From JACJYE01 sp964432875 (lineage in GTDB: Bacteria; Bacteroidota; Bacteroidia; Chitinophagales; Saprospiraceae): 7,559 nt of DNA. Below, in pieces: positions 1 through 5,633 of the stretch (position 1 is the first letter of the stretch; every line of letters begins with the position of its first letter). The notes beneath the pieces were generated by a model. The model was given only the letters and a program-made list of their open reading frames with translations. It was not told the origin of the DNA and ran no database searches. The stretch lies in contig CAYSPJ010000187.1 in assembly GCA_964432875.1 (NCBI GenBank), positions 1-7,559 on the forward strand, in the 5' to 3' direction. The position numbers were made by a program, and so were the translations under genes.

Positions 1-519
1 AGCATCAGAATCGGTATGCTTACATTTTTTACCAGGGAATTTTTGCCATTCGTCAAGCGGATAGAGTAGAGAACCTTGTTTGAAGATGAATAATCCAATC
101 TCTTGTGCAACTAATCTATACTCCAAAAGATACTCCCCTTGTTCATAACGATACTGACCTAAAAGTTCGATGGCGTCACTATAAAGCTGAACATGGTAAT
201 CGAACTCAGGTGCAATTAGAATATCAAAACTCTTTAATCCATCTTCTTTTGCGGATATTACATCTATCTTAGAAACGACTGTCACAGGGTGAAACCTAAA
301 GTCTTTCAGAGTGTATATCCGCTGCGTCTTCCGCTCGAATACCTCATCGCTGAAAGAAGATACCACCCGGATGGTGTCGCCGATGCGGAACGTATCGCGG
401 GCAGGGCTGAGTTCTGCGGGCAGCACGAACTCATACGAGCCTGGAAAACGGCATTCTTCTCTGGTACAGGAAGCCAACAAAAGCGGCAGGATAGCAGTGA
501 GGAACATCACCCTTATCAT
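1..519 (-). CDS. Bacteroidota lipoprotein of unknown function, partial (3' end beyond left edge)
   Basis: An open frame of 173 codons runs from an ATG at 519 to the left edge with no stop, so the C-terminus is missing. Residues 1-17 form a lipoprotein signal peptide ending in the lipobox L15-A16-S17-C18, so the protein should be lipidated at Cys18 and anchored in the cell envelope. After Cys18 comes a charged CTREEC motif and then a segment with SPARDTFRIGDTIRV (about residues 34-48), which resembles small uncharacterised Bacteroidota lipoproteins; I cannot name a family. A second in-frame ATG at 507 has AAGG just upstream and would give a shorter signal peptide, so either start is possible. 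By hand count, codons from about 300 to 519 are about 54% GC, while 1-300 is only about 37%. The frame stays open across that change. No function can be assigned. Confidence 0.85.
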   Translation of the reverse strand, partial: MIRVMFLTAILPLLLASCTREECRFPGSYEFVLPAELSPARDTFRIGDTIRVVSSFSDEVFERKTQRIYTLKDFRFHPVTVVSKIDVISAKEDGLKSFDILIAPEFDYHVQLYSDAIELLGQYRYEQGEYLLEYRLVAQEIGLFIFKQGSLLYPLDEWQKFPGKKCKHTDSDA

Positions 520-689
520 ATATGATGGTTTTGTGTCGCCTTAGGCAGGATGCGCCCAAGGCGGCAGAATTATCATTTCCCAAGTGCCCGCAATCGTCTT
601 TCCGGCAAGACGGCAAGAGCAGGGCGGCAAGCAGCAGCAGGCTCAAGGCGCTCCGCCAAGCACGCTTAAGCCGCTTTAAGCCAAGACAT
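520..689 (-). pseudogene. Frameshifted 5' remnant of a lipoprotein gene
   Basis: An ATG at 689-687 opens MSWLK and then reaches a stop after seven codons. If one A of the AAA at 677-675 is removed, the frame becomes MSWLKRLKRAWRS followed by a leucine/alanine-rich stretch ending in the lipobox LPSC. That is a textbook lipoprotein signal peptide: basic n-region, hydrophobic core, lipid Cys28. The next residues, RKDDC, match the spacing of TREEC in the intact lipoprotein just downstream (LLLxSCx[KR][DE][DE]C in both). The repaired frame goes on only about 20 more residues before the next gene starts, and reaches a stop at 433-431 inside that gene in another frame. The extra A lies in a near-tandem GGCTTAAAGC/GGCTTAAGC, a plausible slippage site. 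It could also be a sequencing error, or a small peptide starting at TTG 646. The 520 boundary is approximate. Confidence 0.5.
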
Positions 690-710
690 TGTGTGTGTGT
701 ATGTGTGTGT
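690..710. repeat. TG/CA dinucleotide microsatellite
   Basis: Twenty-one bases of alternating TG on the plus strand are interrupted once by TA at 700-702. On the minus strand this reads as an ACAC tract ending directly at the ATG (689) of the frameshifted lipoprotein remnant, exactly where a ribosome would bind. Dinucleotide tracts change length by slipped-strand mispairing, and elsewhere in bacteria such tracts next to start codons cause phase-variable expression. Whether this one varies cannot be seen from a single sequence. Confidence 0.9.
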
Positions 711-851
711 AAACACGCCCTGCCAGCGAGCGGCGGGAAACGGAGTGGAGATGTGGATCCATAATATCAGGAGTTTTGGTGAAAAAATCTGCTTCGGGAT
801 GCCGGGGCAGCCAATCCAATGATATTCGGTTTTTTTATGCGGGCTGCGCTG

Positions 852-881
852 TAAATATACAGATAATAAACACAATGCCAA
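852..881 (-). promoter_or_regulatory. Candidate Bacteroidota promoter facing the lipoprotein remnant and left-edge gene
   Basis: On the minus strand TTG (881-879) is followed after exactly 19 bases by TATATTTA (859-852). The Bacteroidota primary sigma consensus is TTTG-N19-TAnnTTTG, so the spacing is right and the -7 box matches at all but the last base. Transcription would start near 845 and run leftwards, about 155 nt before the ATG at 689 and about 325 nt before the one at 519. This rests on sequence match alone. Confidence 0.4.
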
Positions 882-888
882 TAATTTT

Positions 889-913
889 TTGTCGCTTTGC
901 AAGCTAGCGACAA
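889..913. repeat. Palindrome next to the candidate promoter
   Basis: TTGTCGCT (889-896) and AGCGACAA (906-913) are perfect reverse complements separated by 9 bases. The right-hand arm is not followed by a T-run on either strand, so it does not look like a terminator. It lies 7 bases upstream of the candidate -33 element at 879-881, a fitting place for an operator or activator site, but no regulator can be named. Confidence 0.5.
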
Positions 914-933
914 TTTATGCCAGCCATACCAAG

Positions 934-972
934 CCCCTCCATTTCAACGACGCCAGCGGGCCAAGGGAGGGG
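934..972. repeat. Short GC-rich inverted repeat
   Basis: CCCCTCC (934-940) and GGAGGGG (966-972) are perfect 7-base complements with a 25-base gap. They adjoin the larger inverted repeat at 985-1047, so the two may belong to one structured or dispersed intergenic element. There is no direct evidence of function. Confidence 0.35.
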
Positions 973-984
973 ATACGTTATCCT

Positions 985-1047
985 CGCCTCCGGACAACTT
1001 TCGGGAAGCGGAGGAAGGGCGCGGCGAGCTTCCCGAAAGTAGAGGCG
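985..1047. repeat. Imperfect GC-rich inverted repeat downstream of aceK
   Basis: The core arms ACTTTCGGGAAGC (997-1009) and GCTTCCCGAAAGT (1028-1040) are perfect 13-base complements with an 18-base loop. Outer arms CGCCTC (985-990) and GAGGCG (1042-1047) extend the stem across an asymmetric bulge. It begins about 115 bp after the aceK stop. It has no T-tract on either side, so it is not a standard intrinsic terminator. It could still fold in the aceK transcript and protect its 3' end, or be a copy of a dispersed palindromic repeat. Confidence 0.6.
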
Positions 1048-1160
1048 GCATGCTTGGGCATGGCTCAGGGGCGGCAAATTACACCTTACGCCTCTGCTGT
1101 AGCAGCACGCTGGTAAAGTGCTCGCCCGCTCCCGCGAGCTTCCTGCCCTCGCGTGCCTGA

Positions 1161-2909
1161 CTACTGCTGCCCATCCCTCTTCCCTCGATATATCTTCCGA
1201 AAGCGCAGCCGCTGCCGATAAGGGAATACATCGAAAATCTCCCCTTGCCGCAGCCGCTCCTGCACATCGCGCCAGAATTTGACGTCATAGAGGTCGCCGT
1301 GCAGCTTGTAGAACATCTCCCGGATGTCTTGCCGGCCGATGAGGAAGCGGGGGAACTCCTCGGGGAAGACGTCGTTGGGGCCCACGGAATAGAAAGGCTC
1401 TGAAGCCAGCTCATCTTCATAATCGCGCGGCTCCGGGATGCGGCGGAAATTGTATTCGGTGAGGAAGCCGATTTCGTCATAATCGTAAAAGATGACCCGC
1501 CGCAGGCGGGTGACGCCAAAGTTCTTCAGCAGCATATCACCGGGGAAGATGTTCACCGCAGCCAATTGCTTGATGGCTTTGCCATATTCATTGATGACTT
1601 CTTCGGCTTCATCGGGCGTGGCATCCTCCAGAAAGAGGTTTAGCGGGATCATTTTCTTTTCGACGTAGAGGTGCTTGATCTCCACGACCTCATCGGTCAA
1701 AGTGACTTTCGAGGGGGCATCCCGCAGCAGTTCCTCCAACAGCTCCTTCGAGAAGCGGCTGCGCGGGAAGACGAAGTTTTCAAAGACGTGGCTGTCAGCC
1801 ATGCGGCCTACCCGGTCGTGGAAAAACACGATTTCGTACTTCTCCTTTACTTCTCGTTCCGTCACCTTTTTGGGCGGCAGGAAGTGGTCTTTGATGACTT
1901 TAAAAACCATGTTGTAGGAAGGCAGCGTAAAAACCAGCATGACCATGCCCCTGATGCCCGGCGCCATCTCAAACTTGTCGAGCGAGCGGTCTAGGTGGCG
2001 CAGGAAGTCGCGGTAGAGCACCGTCTTGCCGTGTTTTTCAAAACCGATAGAGTTATAGATCTCGCCCGTGTTTTTGGATGGCAGGATGGATTGCAGGAAG
2101 TCCACCATCTCACTGGCGATGTCCACGTCCACCAGGAAATAAGAGCGGTTGTAGCTGAAGATAGAACTGACTTCGTTGACTTCCAGCAGCATAGCATCGG
2201 CATAGATGCCCTTTTCCTCATGCAGCATCGGGATGATGAACGGGAATATCCGCTCCTCCAGATGAAGCCGCCCTACGATATAAGCAGCCTTGTTGCGGAA
2301 AAAAACGGACTTGAGCATCTCCAGGCGGGCATTGCGGGGCAGGCCCCCGCTTTTGATTGCTTTTGCTTCTAATGCCCGCGCGATGTAGCGGATATCCCGC
2401 TCCTGATCCTCCCAGGGCGCATCAAAAGTATAAAAAGAAAAAAGCTGGCGTGCGACCGTTTCCAAGGGCTGTACCAAGAAGAAGGTCTGAAAAATAGGGA
2501 TAGCAGAGCGAAACTCCCGGTAAGTACCCGTAGCGTGGACGAACATCAGGTCCTCATCCACGCTCAGCCCCTTATGGCTATGGCGAAAAACGGAATTGTA
2601 GAAAGTCTCCGCGATATTGCGGGTGTTAAAGTTGGTGATCTCTTCGAGATACATCTCCTTGACGCGCTTCCAAATACCACGGTCCTGCCCTTTCTCGCCC
2701 AATAACGCCAAAACCTCTTCCGTAGTAGCGCCCACCTGGTCGCGATAGAGCGTGAGGCGCTCGCGGGAATCAGCTTGCGCGCCGTGCCAGTCGCGGCGCT
2801 CAAAGCGGATTGGCGCCCGCTTGGTGATGCGCTTGTACTGATGGTAGTAGCGCAAATAGGCCCCGAGGATGAGGTGCGCAGCATCGTAGGGCAGCAGTTT
2901 TTCGAACAT
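1161..2909 (-). CDS. aceK: Isocitrate dehydrogenase kinase/phosphatase AceK
   Basis: AceK is a cytoplasmic bifunctional enzyme that phosphorylates isocitrate dehydrogenase to inactivate it, diverting isocitrate to the glyoxylate shunt, and removes the phosphate again. The 582-aa product is close to the 578 aa of the E. coli enzyme and collinear with it. The N-terminal regulatory half includes NIAETFYNSVFRH (98-110) and FFRNKAAYIVGRL (203-215). The kinase half has the ATP-binding loop APGIRGM (316-322) and FKVIK with Lys337, matching E. coli Lys336. It also has HDRVGRMAD with Asp372 (E. coli active-site Asp371), NIFPGDMLLKNFG (453-465) and FYDYDE (474-479), followed by DELASEPFYSVGPNDVFPEE (499-518). 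All the key residues I can place are present, so it should be active. The ATG at 2909 lies 28 bp after the upstream lipoprotein gene with no terminator between, implying co-transcription. There is no Shine-Dalgarno sequence, as usual in Bacteroidota. aceA and aceB are not adjacent. Confidence 0.97.
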   Translation of the reverse strand: MFEKLLPYDAAHLILGAYLRYYHQYKRITKRAPIRFERRDWHGAQADSRERLTLYRDQVGATTEEVLALLGEKGQDRGIWKRVKEMYLEEITNFNTRNIAETFYNSVFRHSHKGLSVDEDLMFVHATGTYREFRSAIPIFQTFFLVQPLETVARQLFSFYTFDAPWEDQERDIRYIARALEAKAIKSGGLPRNARLEMLKSVFFRNKAAYIVGRLHLEERIFPFIIPMLHEEKGIYADAMLLEVNEVSSIFSYNRSYFLVDVDIASEMVDFLQSILPSKNTGEIYNSIGFEKHGKTVLYRDFLRHLDRSLDKFEMAPGIRGMVMLVFTLPSYNMVFKVIKDHFLPPKKVTEREVKEKYEIVFFHDRVGRMADSHVFENFVFPRSRFSKELLEELLRDAPSKVTLTDEVVEIKHLYVEKKMIPLNLFLEDATPDEAEEVINEYGKAIKQLAAVNIFPGDMLLKNFGVTRLRRVIFYDYDEIGFLTEYNFRRIPEPRDYEDELASEPFYSVGPNDVFPEEFPRFLIGRQDIREMFYKLHGDLYDVKFWRDVQERLRQGEIFDVFPYRQRLRFRKIYRGKRDGQQ

Positions 2910-2937
2910 ATTAATATCGATTTACGAACGTAATCAG

Positions 2938-4137
2938 TTAGATCAGTCGTCGCATCCCGGAGATGTGGTTTTTGATGACGGGTTTGAGCTGTTCGGCTGC
3001 CGTGAGGAGCAAGGCTTCGCTGGAAGGGAAGGGCACCGGCCGGTTGCCAATACGCTTGAGCGTCTCTTCGCTCAGGGCGCGTTTATCCCCCTGGAAAGTG
3101 GAGGCATAGTTTTCAAAGACTGCATCGGCAGCCAGGGGGCGGGTCTCCAGCAGTTCCCGGTTGCGCAGGTCGTACAGCTCCAGGCGGCCAGCAATGGAAG
3201 CGACTTTCATCTGGTGCGCCTCGATGATCCGGGCACGAATAAACACCTTGCGCGGCACCTTGATGTCATTCCCCAAGGAATCTTTCATCACATTCCCATT
3301 GCGGTCGAGCACGTAATCGAAACCTTCTTCGATTTCTTTGGCTTCTTCAAACTCGCGCTCCCGAAACTGATCTGGGCCGACATCCAGATTGGAGATGCTC
3401 ATGACGATTTCATAGTCGAAATCCATATCGCGAGCCCTTTCGGTATAATAAGTACGCCAAAAGCTATTGAGGTCGCGCACGCTGATACGGCGGATATCAT
3501 TCTCCAAAGCAGACGGCATGATCGTACGGGAGTTGTTTTCCAACCGCACCAGCACATTGGTAGTGCCCAATGCATGGGCATCCCTTTTCAGCTGTTCTTT
3601 ATCCTTGAAATCCCGGAAATATTGGTCAATCCTATTGAGTTCATCATAAGCCTGACGGGCAGCCATTTTATCGCCGCGCCGGGCATTAACCAGTAGGCCT
3701 TGGGCCCGGTCATAGAGGTAATCGGCCGCTTTTTCCCTGGATTCAAACTCAAGCTCATCCACTTTCACAAACTGGAAATTAGCCCGGATGCCATCCTTGG
3801 AGACCAAAGGCAGCAAAGGTGCCACCCGCTCCTGCCGCTGCCTTACACGGCGATATAAGCTGTTGATCTCCTCCCAGTTTTCCGGCCGGTTTTGCCGGCT
3901 CAAGCGCTCGGCCAGGCGCATATCGCGCTCAGTGGCCTTGGCAAAGGCCTCCTGGAGGGTGAGCACGTGCTTGGTTTTCTTGTTTTTTTTGCCCGTCAGA
4001 CGCTTGGCTGATATGCGAATGGCCGTATCGTAATTGCCGGCATCCAGCATCTTTTGCGGAGAGGTACAAGAGGAAGTAAAGCAGAAGGCTAATAAGATGG
4101 CCCCGAAGAAGAAGATGTTTTTTTGTTCGCTTGCCAT
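2938..4137 (-). CDS. 399-aa lipoprotein of unknown function, co-transcribed with aceK
   Basis: I do not recognise a named family. The N-terminus has a signal peptide (FFFGAILLAFCF, 9-20) ending in TSSC with Cys24 as the probable lipidation site; the -3 residue is Thr rather than Leu, so the lipobox is weak. Residues 27-110 and 135-190 are charged and helical. The start, MLDAGNYDTAIRIS (30-43), resembles a TPR helix pair. Residues 193-345 look strand-rich and include a DRNGN-x-MKDSLGN segment (278-290). It ends in a basic tail, GMRRLI. The protein should sit in the envelope, most likely facing the periplasm. It precedes aceK by 28 bp and has a candidate promoter at 4206-4213, so it is probably the first gene of the operon. 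The ATG at 4137 gives a complete signal peptide and is the best start. A role as an envelope scaffold is possible from the TPR-like part but is only inference. Confidence 0.85.
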   Translation of the reverse strand: MASEQKNIFFFGAILLAFCFTSSCTSPQKMLDAGNYDTAIRISAKRLTGKKNKKTKHVLTLQEAFAKATERDMRLAERLSRQNRPENWEEINSLYRRVRQRQERVAPLLPLVSKDGIRANFQFVKVDELEFESREKAADYLYDRAQGLLVNARRGDKMAARQAYDELNRIDQYFRDFKDKEQLKRDAHALGTTNVLVRLENNSRTIMPSALENDIRRISVRDLNSFWRTYYTERARDMDFDYEIVMSISNLDVGPDQFREREFEEAKEIEEGFDYVLDRNGNVMKDSLGNDIKVPRKVFIRARIIEAHQMKVASIAGRLELYDLRNRELLETRPLAADAVFENYASTFQGDKRALSEETLKRIGNRPVPFPSSEALLLTAAEQLKPVIKNHISGMRRLI

Positions 4138-4205
4138 GGTTTATCGCTTTATGGGTTGATCGATCGCTTTGCGGGCGTCAAGATAACACCCTGACTCGTA
4201 TCACA

Positions 4206-4236
4206 CAAAGTTAAGGCTCAGAAAGGAAATTAATAA
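4206..4236 (-). promoter_or_regulatory. Candidate promoter of the lipoprotein-aceK operon
   Basis: TAACTTTG (4213-4206, minus strand) is an exact match to the Bacteroidota -7 consensus TAnnTTTG. Nineteen bases upstream the -33 position reads TTAT, a poor match to TTTG. Transcription would begin near 4199 and give a leader of about 60 nt before the ATG at 4137. The box lies in the only gap upstream of the operon, which supports it. Confidence 0.55.
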
Positions 4237-4245
4237 CTAAGAATA

Positions 4246-4304
4246 CGTTAATCCGCTTTATGGCGCAGCTTAAGAAAATGAAAAAATGCGTTAAATGGCG
4301 TTAA
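4246..4304 (-). repeat. Three TTAACG copies upstream of the lipoprotein-aceK promoter
   Basis: On the minus strand TTAACG occurs at 4304-4299, 4294-4289 and 4251-4246. The first two are part of TTAACGC repeated with a 10-base period, one helical turn. They lie upstream of the candidate -7 box at 4206-4213. In a gap of 189 bp this could be a cluster of regulator half-sites, but the motif is short and AT-rich, so chance is not excluded. Confidence 0.3.
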
Positions 4305-4326
4305 GGCTTCCCCCTACCCTACTCCC

Positions 4327-5508
4327 TCACTCCACATACAAAACCAGCCCCTTCAAGTAGCTCCCCTCCGGGTGAAAGATACTCACCGGGTGATCCGGCG
4401 GCTGAGACAGGTGATGTAATACCCTGACTTGGCGCCTGGCCTCCAAAGCAGCCGCGACGATGGTATTTTGAAAGAGTTGTTTATCTACCACCTGAGAGCA
4501 AGAAAAGGTAAAGAGGATGCCTCCGGGTTTGATTTTGCTCATGGCCTGGGAGTTGAGGCGCTTGTAGGCTTGTACGGCATTGTGGCGCTTGGCGATGCTT
4601 TTGGCAAAAGCCGGAGGATCGACAATCATCAGGCCATAGTCGCGGTCCGCTTCTTTCAGGAAAGCCGCCACATCTTGGGCATAAACCTGATGGGGTTCCG
4701 TGCCCCCCACATTGAGCGAAGCATTCAGGCTGGCCAGCTCGATGGCTTTGCGAGACGAATCCACGGAATCTACCCGGCTGGCGCCTGCCCCGAGGGCATA
4801 GACGGAAAAGCCTCCGGTATAGCAAAAGGCATTCAACACCTTTTCGCCTTGGGCATAGAGCCCGGCCAAACGGCGGTTCTCCCGCTGATCGAGGAAAAAC
4901 CCAGTCTTTTGGCCCGTTTCCCAGTCCACTTGAAACACATAACCGTTCTCCTTTACCCTGCCAGGCTCGCCCTGCCCATAAACATAGCCATTGCTTACCC
5001 CGGCCGCATAAACCGTAGGCAAGGATTCGGCGCTTTTATTATAAACAGCCTGGAGTAGATCGCCATAGTTCTTTCGCAAAGCTGCTACTATTTGCTCCAG
5101 GGCATGGTGCATGCCGATAGAATGGCACTGCACCACTGCCGTATCCTGATAGACATCAATAATCAGGCCAGGCAGGCCGTCACCCTCGGCGTTGATCAGG
5201 CGGTAGCAATCGGTCTGGGCATTGCCCAGCAAGCCCAGGCGCTGCCGCAAACGGAGCGCTCTGGCTATTTTCTCATCCCAAAAAGCTTGATCTACAGCTA
5301 CCTGCTCAAAGGAAAAAATGCGGACGCAGATACTGCCATCCTGATAATGGCCGGTAGCCAGGTAGCTGCCATCTTCTTGATATACCTCTACCACCGCTCC
5401 ATCCTCTACTGGCTCTTCAATGGCTTTGACCGCTCCCGAAAACACCCAGGGGTGGAAGCGCTGCACCGCCGCAGCTTTTTTGTTTTTCAATACGATTCTT
5501 TTGCTCAT
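4327..5508 (-). CDS. rlmI: 23S rRNA m5C methyltransferase, RlmI-like (class I SAM-dependent)
   Basis: RlmI methylates C5 of a cytosine (C1962 in E. coli) in 23S rRNA using S-adenosylmethionine. The 393-aa length matches E. coli RlmI (396 aa). Residues 2-67 form the PUA RNA-binding domain, with RFHPWVFSGAV (17-27). A central domain follows, and then the Rossmann methyltransferase domain: GQKTGFFLDQREN (199-211), SAM motif I NAFCYTGGFSVY (226-237), acidic motif II VDSS (249-252), motif IV DPPAFAKS (297-304), and SCS (336-338), whose Cys337 is the probable catalytic nucleophile. It ends in the family's EGSYLKGLVLYVE. All motifs are intact. The ATG at 5508 is only 29 bp after a terminator stem, so it needs its own promoter; TATATTAA (5524-5517) is a weak candidate that would give an almost leaderless mRNA. 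Related enzymes with the same architecture could target another cytosine, so the exact site is inferred. Confidence 0.92.
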   Translation of the reverse strand: MSKRIVLKNKKAAAVQRFHPWVFSGAVKAIEEPVEDGAVVEVYQEDGSYLATGHYQDGSICVRIFSFEQVAVDQAFWDEKIARALRLRQRLGLLGNAQTDCYRLINAEGDGLPGLIIDVYQDTAVVQCHSIGMHHALEQIVAALRKNYGDLLQAVYNKSAESLPTVYAAGVSNGYVYGQGEPGRVKENGYVFQVDWETGQKTGFFLDQRENRRLAGLYAQGEKVLNAFCYTGGFSVYALGAGASRVDSVDSSRKAIELASLNASLNVGGTEPHQVYAQDVAAFLKEADRDYGLMIVDPPAFAKSIAKRHNAVQAYKRLNSQAMSKIKPGGILFTFSCSQVVDKQLFQNTIVAAALEARRQVRVLHHLSQPPDHPVSIFHPEGSYLKGLVLYVE

Positions 5509-5537
5509 CCGCTTTTTTAATATAGCGCAAAAATAAA

Positions 5538-5565
5538 AGAAGCAGCCTAATATTAGGCTGCTTCT
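5538..5565 (-). terminator. Intrinsic terminator of the HYR/T9SS surface-protein gene
   Basis: The arms AGAAGCAGCCTAAT and ATTAGGCTGCTTCT form a perfect 28-base palindrome. On the minus strand it is followed at once by a T-rich run (TTTATTTTTG), giving a stable stem plus U-tract. It lies about 70 bp beyond the stop at 5634 and just before rlmI, so it separates the two transcription units. Confidence 0.9.
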
Positions 5566-5633
5566 CTTTAAATTCTCGTACCAAGGATCGGGCTAGCTCA
5601 AGTTAAGCCCTGCTTTGCCCGGGTTATGGCTAA

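Larger units (their letters stand above)
520..1160. other. Long intergenic region between aceK and the left-edge lipoprotein gene
   Basis: These 641 bp hold no intact gene. From right to left (downstream of aceK) there is a small GC-rich hairpin (GCTCGC at 1120-1125 with GCGAGC at 1134-1139) and a larger imperfect inverted repeat (985-1047). Next come a CCCCTCC/GGAGGGG pair (934-940 and 966-972), a palindrome (889-913) beside a candidate promoter (852-881), a CA dinucleotide tract (690-710) and a likely lipoprotein gene remnant (about 520-689). The short plus-strand frames here show no signal peptide or recognisable motif and look like chance. No clear T-tailed terminator for aceK is visible. 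Confidence 0.7.

Noticed and set aside
666..902. 78-aa minus-strand open frame ending in MSWLKAA
   Set aside because: Its body runs through the palindrome, candidate promoter and CA tract and has no recognisable features. Only its last codons coincide with the lipoprotein remnant, explained better by the frameshift.
889..913. Palindrome as a transcription terminator
   Set aside because: The T-run lies before it on the plus strand and becomes an A-run after it on the minus strand, so neither direction gives a stem followed by U residues.
889..1160. Two plus-strand open frames of 75 and 87 aa in the intergenic region
   Set aside because: They span the GC-rich inverted repeats, show no signal peptide, domain or plausible promoter, and have low-complexity composition.
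1079..1519. 146-aa minus-strand open frame overlapping the aceK 3' end
   Set aside because: It is a serine-rich out-of-frame shadow; the aceK frame covers this stretch with conserved AceK sequence.
2965..3696. 243-aa plus-strand open frame
   Set aside because: It lies wholly antisense to the 399-aa lipoprotein gene, has no signal or motif, and results from codon bias of the real gene.
4281..4310. Terminator for rlmI
   Set aside because: A T-run is present on the minus strand, but the preceding bases form direct, not inverted, repeats; no stable stem can be drawn.
4429..5058. 209-aa plus-strand open frame
   Set aside because: It is antisense to rlmI, whose methyltransferase motifs are unmistakable.
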